Source: an uncultured Dysosmobacter sp.
Lineage (GTDB): Bacteria; Bacillota; Clostridia; Oscillospirales; Oscillospiraceae
NCBI RefSeq assembly: GCF_947631165.1
Contig: NZ_CANRKH010000001.1
Location: 1 to 64,000, forward strand
DNA length: 64,000 nucleotides
Direction: 5' to 3'
This document shows positions 25,661-33,397 of the stretch, in pieces; the first letter of the stretch is position 1; each line of letters starts with the position of its first letter. The notes beneath the pieces were generated by a model, which worked only from the letters and a program-made list of their open reading frames with translations, made no database searches and was not told the DNA's origin. The translations under genes and the position numbers were made by a program.

Positions 25661-26951
25661 CACCACCATTGCCATTGCCATCATGTTGGGTTCCTTTGTG
25701 ATCCTGCTGATGATGCGGATGCCCATCTCCTTTACTCTGGGCATCTCCTCCGTGCTGACGGCCCTGTACCTCAACATTCCCCTGGCCACGCTGTTCCAGA
25801 GAATGGTCAACGGCGTGCAGTCCTTCTCGCTGCTGGCCATTCCCTTCTTCATCCTGGCCGGTGAGATCATGGGCCAGGGCGGCATCTCCCGCCGGCTCAT
25901 AACCCTGGCCAACGCCTTTGTGGGCTGGATGCGGGGCGGCCTGGCCCAGGTGAATATTCTGGCGTCCATGTTCTTCGGCGGCATCTCCGGCTCCGCCGTG
26001 GCGGACACCTCCTCCATCGGCTCCATCCTGATCCCCATGATGACCGACTCCGGCTATGACAAGGACTTCTCCGTGGCCGTCACGGTGACCTCCTCCTGCC
26101 AGGGCGTGATGATCCCCCCCTCCCACAACATGATCCTGTTCGCCATGGCGGCCGGCGGCGGCGTGTCCATCGGCCAGCTGTTCATGGGCGGCCTGATCCC
26201 CGGTATTCTGCTGGGCGTGGCCCTGATGATCATGACCGCCATCATCGCCCGCAAGCGCAACTATCCCAAGGGCCGCATGCTGTCTCCTAAGGAGATCTGG
26301 AAGGCCACCAAGGACGCCCTGCTGGGCCTGATGACCTGCATCATCATCGTGGGCGGCGTCATCTTCGGCTGGTTCACCGCCACCGAATCCGCCGCCGTGG
26401 CCGTGGTGTACGCTTTCATCGTCACCTTCTTCGTCTACCGTGAGATCCCCTTGCGCCAGTTCGGCAATATCCTGCGGAAGTCCCTGCGGACCATTGCCAT
26501 GGTCATGGCACTGATCTCCACCGCTTCCATGTTCGGCTGGCTGCTGGCCTATCTGAAGATCCCCACCATGGTCACCAACCTGCTGCTGGGCATCTCCGAC
26601 AATAAGGTGGTCATCCTGCTGCTCATCAATGTGATGTGCCTGGTCCTGGGCTGCATCATGGATATGGGCCCCCTGATCCTGATCCTGACCCCGATCCTGC
26701 TGCCTGTGGCCACCCAGCTGGGCATGGCTCCCGTACAGTTCGGCGCCATGCTGATCCTGAACCTGGCCATCGGCCTGTGCACGCCCCCCGTGGGCGCCGC
26801 CCTGTTCGCCGGCTGCTCCATCGGCCGCATCAAGATCGAGGAAGCCACCAAGGCCTGCCTGCCCTTCTATGCCATGATGGTGCTGGTGCTGATGCTGGTG
26901 ACCTTCTTCCAGCCCCTGTCCATGTTCGTCCCCAATCTGATGATGGGCTGA
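25653..26951 (+). CDS. dctM: TRAP transporter large permease (DctM)
   Basis: 432-residue membrane protein with about 12 helices. Segments FFGGISGSAVADTSSIGSILIPMM and CTPPVGAALFAGCSIG are DctM hallmarks. Together with DctQ it forms the Na+-coupled transport core, receiving substrate from DctP. ATG at 25653 follows GAGGAGG and overlaps dctQ by eight bases. The longer in-frame start at 25617 lies inside dctQ without a ribosome site. Confidence 0.94.
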   Translation: MPDTTIAIAIMLGSFVILLMMRMPISFTLGISSVLTALYLNIPLATLFQRMVNGVQSFSLLAIPFFILAGEIMGQGGISRRLITLANAFVGWMRGGLAQVNILASMFFGGISGSAVADTSSIGSILIPMMTDSGYDKDFSVAVTVTSSCQGVMIPPSHNMILFAMAAGGGVSIGQLFMGGLIPGILLGVALMIMTAIIARKRNYPKGRMLSPKEIWKATKDALLGLMTCIIIVGGVIFGWFTATESAAVAVVYAFIVTFFVYREIPLRQFGNILRKSLRTIAMVMALISTASMFGWLLAYLKIPTMVTNLLLGISDNKVVILLLINVMCLVLGCIMDMGPLILILTPILLPVATQLGMAPVQFGAMLILNLAIGLCTPPVGAALFAGCSIGRIKIEEATKACLPFYAMMVLVLMLVTFFQPLSMFVPNLMMG

Positions 26952-27087
26952 CATTAAAATATCCCTCAGCAATACTTACGCTTCTTTTTCCCCTCTTTTG
27001 AGCGGCGCGTTTAGAATGCAGCGCGCCACCTCAAAGACGCGCCGCCGCGGAATGCTTCCTGCGGCGTGTCCCTCCCTTTTCCCGCAT

Positions 27088-27125
27088 AAAAAACCGTCCC
27101 CAATAGCTTGGGGGCGGTTTTTTTG
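27088..27125. terminator. Bidirectional terminator, dctM/MMPL
   Basis: CCGTCCCCAA and TTGGGGGCGG arms around a 4-nt loop, flanked by a T-run on the plus strand (TTTTTTT) and one on the minus strand. It serves the convergent dctM and MMPL genes. Confidence 0.9.
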
Positions 27126-27139
27126 TTGTGAATAGGACC

Positions 27140-29284
27140 TCACTGCTTCTTTGTGCCGGCCAGGGGCCGCTCCTCTGAAGTGCTTTCCTGCTTCTTTACA
27201 GGGAGTTTTCGCTTTTTCTCCGGGACCGTGCGCCAGTGGAGGCTGGTCTTGTTGAACAGCGGCTCGCAGACGCACAGAACACAGGGCGTCACCACCATGC
27301 TCATGACGGCGGAGATCAGGGAGCCTCGGGCCAGCATGGTGCAGATGGAGCCGATCAGATCAATGGAGGCGAAGGACACGCCCAGGGTCGCACAGAACAG
27401 CACCAAGGCGCTGGTGATGATGGAAGAATCGGAGGTGGTAGCCGCGATCTGGATAGCCTCCAGCCGATCCTTTCCCTTCCGCAGCTCTTCCTGGAAGCGC
27501 GTGCTCATCAGGATCGCATAGTCCACCGTGGCGCCCAGCTGGACGCAGCTGATGATGGTGGGGGCGATGAACGGCACGGCGGTTCCTGTGAAGTAGGAGG
27601 CCCCCTGGTTCATGAAAATGGCCAGCTCGATGGCCGCCACCAGCACCAGCGGCACCGACAGGGACTTAAACACCACCGCCACGATGAGGAAGATGGCCGC
27701 CACGGACAGATCGTTGGCCACGCTGAAGTCCACGGCGGTGGTCTCGATCAGGTCGTTGGTCATGGCGCCCTCGCCGGTGATCATGGCGTTCGGGTCATAG
27801 GTCTTTAGGATGCCATTCAGGGTCTCCAGCTGCTCCGCCACCTGGTCCGAGGCGGTGGCATAGCTGGAGTTCACCATCATCATCTGATAGCCGCCCTGCT
27901 TCAGCATATCCCGCACTGCCTCCGGAATAAAGAAATCCGGGATGCCGGTGCCCAGCATGGCATGGTAGGAGACCACAGAGGTCACGCCGTCCACATCCCG
28001 GATATCGTTTTCCAGGGTATTCATATCCGCGGCGGAGATATCGTCCCGCAGGATGATGAAGTGGGAGGTCGCCATGTCGAATTCGTCCTTCAGCTTCTCG
28101 TTGGACACGATGGAGGGCAGATTCTCCGGCAGGGATTCATCCAGCTTATAGTAGATCTCCGCGTGGTTCTGGGCATAGATAGACGGGATGAACATCAGCA
28201 GAAAGAGGACGAAAAACAGCTTCCGGTGGTGGAGGATCGTGGCATTGGCCCTGTCAAAGCTGGGCAGCAGGCTTTTGTGCTTGTGCTTTTCGATCTGCTT
28301 GTCGAACAGCAGCACCAGCGCCGGCAATATCAGCACCACCGTGGCCACGCCCAGTACCACGCCCTTGGCCATCACAAGGCCGATGTCCCGTCCCAGAGTC
28401 AGCCGCATGGAGCACAGGGCCAGGAAGCCAGCGATGGTGGTCAGGCTGCTGCCGGAGAGGGAGGTGAAAGCCGCCACGATGGCCTTGGCCATGGCGTCCC
28501 GGTTGTCGTCGTAGTTCGCCCGTTCCTCTTCGTAGCGGTGGTAGAGGAAGATGGAGTAGTCCATGGACACGCCCAGCTGCAAAACGGCCGCAATGGCCTT
28601 GGTGATATAGGATATCTCCCCCAGAAAAATATTGGTGCCGAAGTTATAGAGGATGGCGATGCCGATGCCCCCCAGGAACAGGAAGGGGAGTACTGTGGAT
28701 TCCAGCGTCAGGAGCATGGCGGCCAGCGCCAGCACCACCGCCAGTCCCACGAAGATAGGCAGCTCACTGTCCATCAGGTCCTTGGTGTCCTTCATCACCA
28801 CGGAAAAGCCCGCCAGAAAGCACCGCTCATTGCAGATGGAGCGGATCTGGGCAATGGCGGCCATGGTCTCGTCGGTGGCGCCGCCCTTTTCATATTGGAT
28901 GATGAGCATGGTGGCGTCGCCGGAAAAGAACATATCCCGGAAGTTGGCGGGGATCATGTCCGTGGGGATCTGGATGCCCACCATGTTGCTCAGCCACACG
29001 GCGCTGCTGACACCGGGGACTTTCTTGATCTCGTTGATGAGGTCGTTGGTATAGCCAGCGGGCATCCCCTCCACGATGAGCATACTGGTGGCGGCCATGT
29101 GGAATGGCTCCTCCAGCAGCCGCTCGCCCTGGACGGACTCCAGGTCTGCAGGCAGATAGGAAAGGATATCGTAATTGACCCGCGTCGCGGCAAAGCCGAT
29201 GACCGACGGGATCATCAGCAGCACGGCCGCCAGCGCCACGAGCTTGGGCTTTCGGGTCAGCCAATGGGCGATTTTTTCAAGCAC
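27140..29284 (-). CDS. MMPL/RND family transporter
   Basis: About 714-residue RND-type membrane protein made of two repeats. Each repeat has one helix (near residues 18-36 and 355-375), an extracytoplasmic domain, and a five-helix bundle. Sequences such as LQLGVSMDYSIFLYHRY and VQLGATVDYAILMSTRF, with buried Asp, are the proton-relay signature of MMPL/HpnN-like exporters. The start is probably GTG at 29282-29284, 10 nt after GGAG; the GTG at 29293 would abut the ribosome site. The secreted helical protein gene upstream and the TetR gene form one locus with it. The cargo (lipid or peptide) is unknown. Confidence 0.9.
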   Translation of the reverse strand: MLEKIAHWLTRKPKLVALAAVLLMIPSVIGFAATRVNYDILSYLPADLESVQGERLLEEPFHMAATSMLIVEGMPAGYTNDLINEIKKVPGVSSAVWLSNMVGIQIPTDMIPANFRDMFFSGDATMLIIQYEKGGATDETMAAIAQIRSICNERCFLAGFSVVMKDTKDLMDSELPIFVGLAVVLALAAMLLTLESTVLPFLFLGGIGIAILYNFGTNIFLGEISYITKAIAAVLQLGVSMDYSIFLYHRYEEERANYDDNRDAMAKAIVAAFTSLSGSSLTTIAGFLALCSMRLTLGRDIGLVMAKGVVLGVATVVLILPALVLLFDKQIEKHKHKSLLPSFDRANATILHHRKLFFVLFLLMFIPSIYAQNHAEIYYKLDESLPENLPSIVSNEKLKDEFDMATSHFIILRDDISAADMNTLENDIRDVDGVTSVVSYHAMLGTGIPDFFIPEAVRDMLKQGGYQMMMVNSSYATASDQVAEQLETLNGILKTYDPNAMITGEGAMTNDLIETTAVDFSVANDLSVAAIFLIVAVVFKSLSVPLVLVAAIELAIFMNQGASYFTGTAVPFIAPTIISCVQLGATVDYAILMSTRFQEELRKGKDRLEAIQIAATTSDSSIITSALVLFCATLGVSFASIDLIGSICTMLARGSLISAVMSMVVTPCVLCVCEPLFNKTSLHWRTVPEKKRKLPVKKQESTSEERPLAGTKKQ

Positions 29285-29405
29285 AGGGAACACACTCCGT
29301 TTTCAGGATTTTGCGCGGGACGGCGGAAAAGCCGTCAATAAACACGCGCGCCCAAGGATAAGGCGGGTCTTCCGCCGAACCTCGCCTGGGCGGTGGGCTG
29401 TTGTT

Positions 29406-31928
29406 TTAATGGAAAATACCGGTGATGGTATCCCAGAGATCCTGGAACATCCGGCTCACCCGGCCCCAGAAGGTGGTGCTTTGGGCCTGGGCGGTCCCGC
29501 TGGTCTCCGTGTCAGCCTCCTCCGCCTTGATCTCCTGAGTGCGGATCAGGATCTGGACGCTGGTGGGCGCCGGATTTTCCGGGGAGGTGAGAGACTGGGC
29601 CTGTGCGGTGGCATCCATCAGCAGCAGGTTGTTGACGTCGCCGGTGTACTCGTGCCAAGTGTCCTCGATGATGCCGGTCACGGCGTCCTTGGCCACCTTC
29701 ACATCCCCCACCGCATCGGTGCTGCGGGCGGTCTTACGCAGGGTCGCCGCCAGGTTTTCCAGGCTTTTCCGGGTCCCCTCGTCCAACTGGCTGCCGGACT
29801 TCTTCATCAGTGAGCGGAAGGAGGTCAAAAAGCCGTGGGTATCGTCGATGGTGGTCACCATATCCCCTACCAGGGTCTTGGTGTCCCGCAGGGTATCCCG
29901 CAGACCGGGAACCTGGTCGTTGATGGTGTCGTCCAGATCCTCCAGCTCATCCAGGATGTCGTTGGCCCGATCGATGAGGTCCCGGCCCACGTTCGCCGTG
30001 CCGTCCAGATGGCCCAGGGTCGTGTCGGTCTTGCCTACCAGCTCGCTGAGGTCGCCAGTGAGACCGCCGCTGCCCAAATGCTCCAGCAGGCTGCTGAGGT
30101 TTTCCAGCAGGCCGGTGACCTTTGAGAGGTCATGGTCGCCGTTCAATTCTGAAAGCATTTTGCCGGTCTGGGCATAGGTGTTCTTCCCGGCCAGGATCCT
30201 GCCGATATTCTCCGGGGTCTGCTGATCCGCTGGCAGGGCGTTGATATCGTTCAGCATCAGCATGGCTGTGAAAAAGTCCGCCTTGGTCATGGGCTGATCT
30301 ACGCCGCCGCAGACAGCGGTATAGACCTGCTGCATAACTGCTTCCATCTGCTTTGCTTTGAAATAGCCCGCAGTGTTTTCGGCGCCAAGATTCGCCGCAA
30401 GCGCCGCCTGTATCTCCGCATCAGTCGCATTGGGATTCGCCGCCTTCACGCCAGCCACAATGGTGTCCCCGCCCGCGATCAGCCGCTTTACAGCCGTTGG
30501 ATCTTGCCCACTGGCGGAAATCGCCGCCATCTGGAAGTTTTCATACGTAACGGTGCTGTTGACTTCTCCCTTGTCATTCGTCCCTGCCGCAGCAGCGAAA
30601 GCCTGCTCCAATCCCCGCACCTGCGTCAGCACATCATCCAGCCGCTGGCCCTGGACTTTGATCTTCTCCTGCACCGCTTTCGGCAGCTCAGAGATGATAC
30701 CGCCGTTGATGCGGATATCCAGCAGCTTCAGGGTATCCCGGATCTCGTCCAGGCTGGCCTGCAGCCGCTTCAGGTCCTCGCCCAGCTTCTTCAGATTGCT
30801 CTGCATGCTGCCAGTGCCGCTGCGGATGTCCCGCACGTCCTTTTGCAGGTCCTTCAGGCAGCCGTCCAGATCCTCCAGCTCATCCTCCAGCCCTACGGCG
30901 GCATCGGTCAGATCAGACAGGGAGCCGGTCACCTCCGTCACTGCGTCGTCAGCATCGTCCAGATGACCCGGCAGGGTGTTCAGAGAGCCGTTCAGATGCT
31001 CCAGGTCCTCCAGCACCTTGTCACCGTCGGCGTAGATCTGGTCCTTGCCGCTGGAGATGGTGTCCCGGGCCTGATTCAGCTCATCCAGACCGTCGGCGGT
31101 AGCCCGCAGGCTGCCGCCCAGCTCCGAAAAGGATTCCAGCAGCGTGTCCAAGCTTCCAGACAGCTTGTTATAATCCTCCTCCAGATCGTCCTTCCGCTGG
31201 CTCAGCTTGGCGATCTCCTCCAGCTGGGCCAGGGTGGCAGGCACCATCATAAAGGTCATGCCGCCGAAGGAGAAGTCCTCGCTGCCCACCCGGATGGTGA
31301 AGTGCTGCTCCTCGCCGGGCAGGGCTACGAACAGCACCGCCCGCAGGTTGCCGATCAGCTGCACCTGGGCGCCAGGGGCCTCCAGGGACAGAATGTCATC
31401 CTGGTTGAACATAGCGGCGGCCTCCAGGGTATAGTTGTTGCGGGCATACTCGCTGGCGCTCTCATTGGGCAGGATATCCAGTTTGATCTCCACCACGCCG
31501 GTCTTGCCCGCCAGGTCCTCCGCCCGGGCAGCCACGCCGTTGAGGGTATAGGAGACGGCGATGGTCCAGGGCAGCTCCGCGAAGGGCTGGGCCGTCCTGC
31601 CCTCAAAATAGAAGTGAGCGGGGGCGCTGCCTCCGCTGAAACGGAACTCCGTGGTCCCGTCCCGGGTCACGGGAGCGGTACCGTCGGTGAGGTTCACCAC
31701 CTCGTCATATGTACCATGATCCGTCAGGGAATCCGCGCCGTTCAGGGTATAGCTCTTCACCACGCTGCCCTTCGTCAGATTGCCGTAGTAATCCGTGGTG
31801 GCATAGTAGGCCTCGTCATAGGTCGGCGTCACGCCGTCACCCACGGCGGCGGCGCTGGGGACCAGCGCGACGGCTGTTATCAGAGCCAGAGCCAGGGCTG
31901 CGGCCCGCTTGGGGATGCGAGAATACAT
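29406..31928 (-). CDS. Large secreted helical/coiled-coil protein, MMPL partner
   Basis: 840 residues with a signal peptide (about 1-27, cleavage near AAA), a beta-rich N-terminal domain (about 35-235), and then a very long helical region (240-440 and 590-760). That region is rich in Leu/Asp heptads such as LSDLTDAAVGLEDELEDLDG, reminiscent of YhgE/Pip-type proteins. There is no C-terminal membrane helix or sorting signal. RBS GGAGG before ATG 31928. It is transcribed with the MMPL exporter (120-nt gap) and probably acts as its extracytoplasmic partner. The exact function is unknown; only weak family resemblance is claimed. Confidence 0.7.
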   Translation of the reverse strand: MYSRIPKRAAALALALITAVALVPSAAAVGDGVTPTYDEAYYATTDYYGNLTKGSVVKSYTLNGADSLTDHGTYDEVVNLTDGTAPVTRDGTTEFRFSGGSAPAHFYFEGRTAQPFAELPWTIAVSYTLNGVAARAEDLAGKTGVVEIKLDILPNESASEYARNNYTLEAAAMFNQDDILSLEAPGAQVQLIGNLRAVLFVALPGEEQHFTIRVGSEDFSFGGMTFMMVPATLAQLEEIAKLSQRKDDLEEDYNKLSGSLDTLLESFSELGGSLRATADGLDELNQARDTISSGKDQIYADGDKVLEDLEHLNGSLNTLPGHLDDADDAVTEVTGSLSDLTDAAVGLEDELEDLDGCLKDLQKDVRDIRSGTGSMQSNLKKLGEDLKRLQASLDEIRDTLKLLDIRINGGIISELPKAVQEKIKVQGQRLDDVLTQVRGLEQAFAAAAGTNDKGEVNSTVTYENFQMAAISASGQDPTAVKRLIAGGDTIVAGVKAANPNATDAEIQAALAANLGAENTAGYFKAKQMEAVMQQVYTAVCGGVDQPMTKADFFTAMLMLNDINALPADQQTPENIGRILAGKNTYAQTGKMLSELNGDHDLSKVTGLLENLSSLLEHLGSGGLTGDLSELVGKTDTTLGHLDGTANVGRDLIDRANDILDELEDLDDTINDQVPGLRDTLRDTKTLVGDMVTTIDDTHGFLTSFRSLMKKSGSQLDEGTRKSLENLAATLRKTARSTDAVGDVKVAKDAVTGIIEDTWHEYTGDVNNLLLMDATAQAQSLTSPENPAPTSVQILIRTQEIKAEEADTETSGTAQAQSTTFWGRVSRMFQDLWDTITGIFH

Positions 31929-31949
31929 GGAAAGTTCCTCCGTTTCTTG

Positions 31950-31978
31950 TTGATATGCGGCCGGAAATCAGTTATAAT
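31950..31978 (+). promoter_or_regulatory. Promoter of the TetR gene
   Basis: TTGATA, 17-bp spacer, TATAAT, 46 nt before the TetR start and within the region shared with the divergent secreted-protein gene. Confidence 0.8.
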
Positions 31979-32023
31979 AGATTATTAAAAATACAATTAG
32001 CATCATCATATGGGGGAGCGATC

Positions 32024-32587
32024 ATGAACCGAACAGAAGCCCTGCTGGCCGACACGCTGGGCCAGCTATTGGAAGAAAAGCCCCTGAACAAGATCACCGT
32101 CAAGGAGCTGGTGGAGCGCTGCGGTGTGAACCGCAACACCTTCTACTACCACTTTCAGGACATCCCCAGCCTGCTGGGCCAGATCGTGAAGGAGCGGGCC
32201 GACGAGCTGATCCGGGACCACGCCCGGTCCGAATCCCTGGAGGACTGCATCCGGCTGGTGATCCAATACTGCTGCTCCTACAAAAAAGCCATTCTGCACA
32301 TCTACCGCTCCGTCCAGCGGGAGAGCTTTCTGTCCGCGCTGGACCGGATCGCGCTGTACACCGTGACGGAGTACGTGGACTACGCCGCCGCGGGGCTGGA
32401 CCTCCGGCCCGAGGACAAGACGCTGCTGATCCGGTACTATAAGTGCGTCCTGATCGGAGGCAGCCTGGACTGGCTGGACAGCGGGATGCGCTACGATCTG
32501 CTGGCTGACGCCGCCCGTCTCTGCGCCCTGTTTGAAGGCTCCGCCGAACGGGCCTTTCAGAATGCCGCCCTGCTGGGACGAGCATGA
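32024..32587 (+). CDS. TetR/AcrR family regulator
   Basis: 187-residue repressor-type regulator. The N-terminal helix-turn-helix (residues 10-57) contains ITVKELVERCGVNRNTFYYHF, the TetR pattern with the terminal FYYHF, followed by an all-helical ligand domain of the TetR C-terminal type seen in DhaS-like proteins. The ATG follows GGGGGAG. Divergent from the secreted-protein/MMPL operon with a 95-nt gap, which it very likely controls along with itself. Confidence 0.9.
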   Translation: MNRTEALLADTLGQLLEEKPLNKITVKELVERCGVNRNTFYYHFQDIPSLLGQIVKERADELIRDHARSESLEDCIRLVIQYCCSYKKAILHIYRSVQRESFLSALDRIALYTVTEYVDYAAAGLDLRPEDKTLLIRYYKCVLIGGSLDWLDSGMRYDLLADAARLCALFEGSAERAFQNAALLGRA

Positions 32588-32655
32588 TCTCTCCGTTCTC
32601 CCTTATCCTACCGGGGCGGCGGGCCGGGAACAATGGGCAGTCACGGCCCGGATGC

Positions 32656-32876
32656 CTAAAATTTAAGCATTTTTTCTGATTTGTCTAACTCGGCCGCGCC
32701 GTCAGCCACATAGGTGTCCAAAAACAGCTTGCAGTTGCCGCAGCGGCCAATGAGGCTCTCCAGCGCCGCATCCCGCTCCGCCAGGGCGGTGAGTGCCGCC
32801 TCCACCGCATGATTGTCCCCGTTGAAGTCCTCCCGCAGGACCCAGTCCTGGGCCTCCCACTGGCAGTTTTGCCCAT
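32656..32876 (-). pseudogene. Small Cys-rich protein gene with a one-base frameshift at its start
   Basis: AAAGGAGG and an ATG at 32874-32876 are perfectly spaced, but the frame they open is Arg/Ser-rich and unlike protein. The next frame reads a convincing acidic protein: GQNCQWEAQDWVLREDFNG, then a helix ALTALAERDAALESLIG, then RCGNCKLFLDTYV, ending at 32656. Adding one G to ATGGGCAAAAC would join the start to that frame and give about 73 residues with a CxxC pair. The family is not recognised. This is a real recent frameshift or a homopolymer sequencing error. Confidence 0.55.
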
Positions 32877-32979
32877 ATTGGACCTCCTTTTTCGATTTCT
32901 ACCACTGGCGGCCCCGGCCCGCCGTTGCACGAAAAGGGGCAAGGGATGGAGATTTGCGGGAATGGCGGTTTTCCGGGAT

Positions 32980-33008
32980 TTGACATTTTCTGTGGATTTT
33001 GTTATGAT
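32980..33008 (+). promoter_or_regulatory. Consensus promoter of the 25-residue peptide mRNA
   Basis: TTGACA, 17-bp spacer, TATGAT; among the strongest promoters in the window. The transcription start is expected near 33015, giving a leader of about 78 nt. Confidence 0.88.
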
Positions 33009-33066
33009 AAAAATGCCCCGCGAGGGGCCGGAAAGGGCATAGTCATTACGGTTGGCGGTTTGGCCA

Positions 33067-33087
33067 CACCACCCCAGAGGGGAGGTG
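33067..33087 (+). promoter_or_regulatory. Hairpin that hides the peptide's ribosome site
   Basis: CACC-A-CCCC pairs with GGGG-A-GGTG around an AGA loop, with a single A-A mismatch. The 3' arm is the Shine-Dalgarno sequence itself, so the site would be closed until the leader is refolded or processed, as seen in many type I toxin mRNAs. Confidence 0.7.
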
Positions 33088-33092
33088 AAGCC

Positions 33093-33170
33093 ATGCGTAT
33101 TACGTTACATATCGGGACCTTCACAGTCACGATCATCGTAAAAAGCAGAAACCGCCACTCTGGCAAGTGA
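33093..33170 (+). CDS. 25-residue peptide, candidate type I toxin
   Basis: ATG at 33093, 5 nt after GGGGAGGTG. The peptide has a short hydrophobic beta-like core (ITLHIGTFTVTIIV) and a basic tail (KSRNRHSGK). The tail codons form the left arm of a hairpin (33147-33178) that acts as terminator for an RNA coming from the opposite strand. Consensus promoters face each other at 32980 and 33275. Strong promoter, sequestered ribosome site, tiny ORF and overlapping antisense RNA match the type I toxin-antitoxin layout (as in fst/par or txpA/ratA). The peptide is not a recognised toxin and is short for a membrane span, so toxicity is inference. Confidence 0.6.
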   Translation: MRITLHIGTFTVTIIVKSRNRHSGK

Positions 33171-33241
33171 CGGTTTCTTGGGTTTATTACCTAACAAATC
33201 CTCATCGTCAGGGCTGAACCGCTGATCGGCTGGCCCTTTCT
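33138..33241 (-). ncRNA. Candidate antisense RNA (antitoxin) to the peptide mRNA
   Basis: It is expected to start near 33241, downstream of a minus-strand consensus promoter. It runs about 100 nt and ends at the hairpin AGAAACCGTCACT/AGTGGCGGTTTCT followed by GCTTTTTAC. It contains no ORF of note. Its 3' part is fully complementary to the last 30 or so nt of the peptide ORF and to the mRNA 3' end. Confidence 0.58.
33147..33178 (-). terminator. Terminator hairpin of the antisense RNA
   Basis: Arms 33147-33159 and 33166-33178 pair at 12 of 13 positions. On the minus strand it is followed by CTTTTT. On the plus strand it covers the end of the peptide ORF. Confidence 0.75.
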
Positions 33242-33247
33242 GTTTTT
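33211..33247 (+). terminator. Terminator of the peptide mRNA
   Basis: GGGC...AACCG and CGG...GCCC arms followed by TTTCTGTTTTT. A second hairpin, CCGCC/GGCGG (33282-33294), with a nine-T run backs it up. Confidence 0.65.
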
Positions 33248-33275
33248 ATGATACCACAATCCAGCGTTTTGTCAA
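33248..33275 (-). promoter_or_regulatory. Consensus promoter of the antisense RNA
   Basis: Minus strand TTGACA, 16-bp spacer, TATCAT. It faces the peptide promoter at a distance of about 240 nt. Confidence 0.82.
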
Positions 33276-33279
33276 GGGG

Positions 33280-33305
33280 GACCGCCGGGGGCGGTCTTTT
33301 TTTTT
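33280..33305 (+). terminator. Strong T-run terminator
   Basis: GACCGCC and GGCGGTC arms around GGG, then nine T. It insulates the peptide locus from the SLH gene on the other strand. Confidence 0.85.
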
Positions 33306-33324
33306 GCGGCCTGGGCAGGAGCAA

Positions 33325-33360
33325 GAAAAGGCCCCCGGGCCGAAGCCCGGGGGCCTTTTT
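33325..33360 (-). terminator. Terminator of the SLH gene
   Basis: Near-perfect GGCCCCCGGGC/GCCCGGGGGCC stem with a CGAA loop and A/T runs on both sides, so it can work in both directions; 37 nt after the SLH stop. Confidence 0.9.
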
Positions 33361-33397
33361 GTTATGAGGAATCGCGCGATTCGATCAGCGGATCAAA

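Noticed and set aside
25542-26972. 476-codon minus-strand frame opposite dctM
   Set aside because: His/Gln/Gly-rich shadow of dctM without ribosome site.
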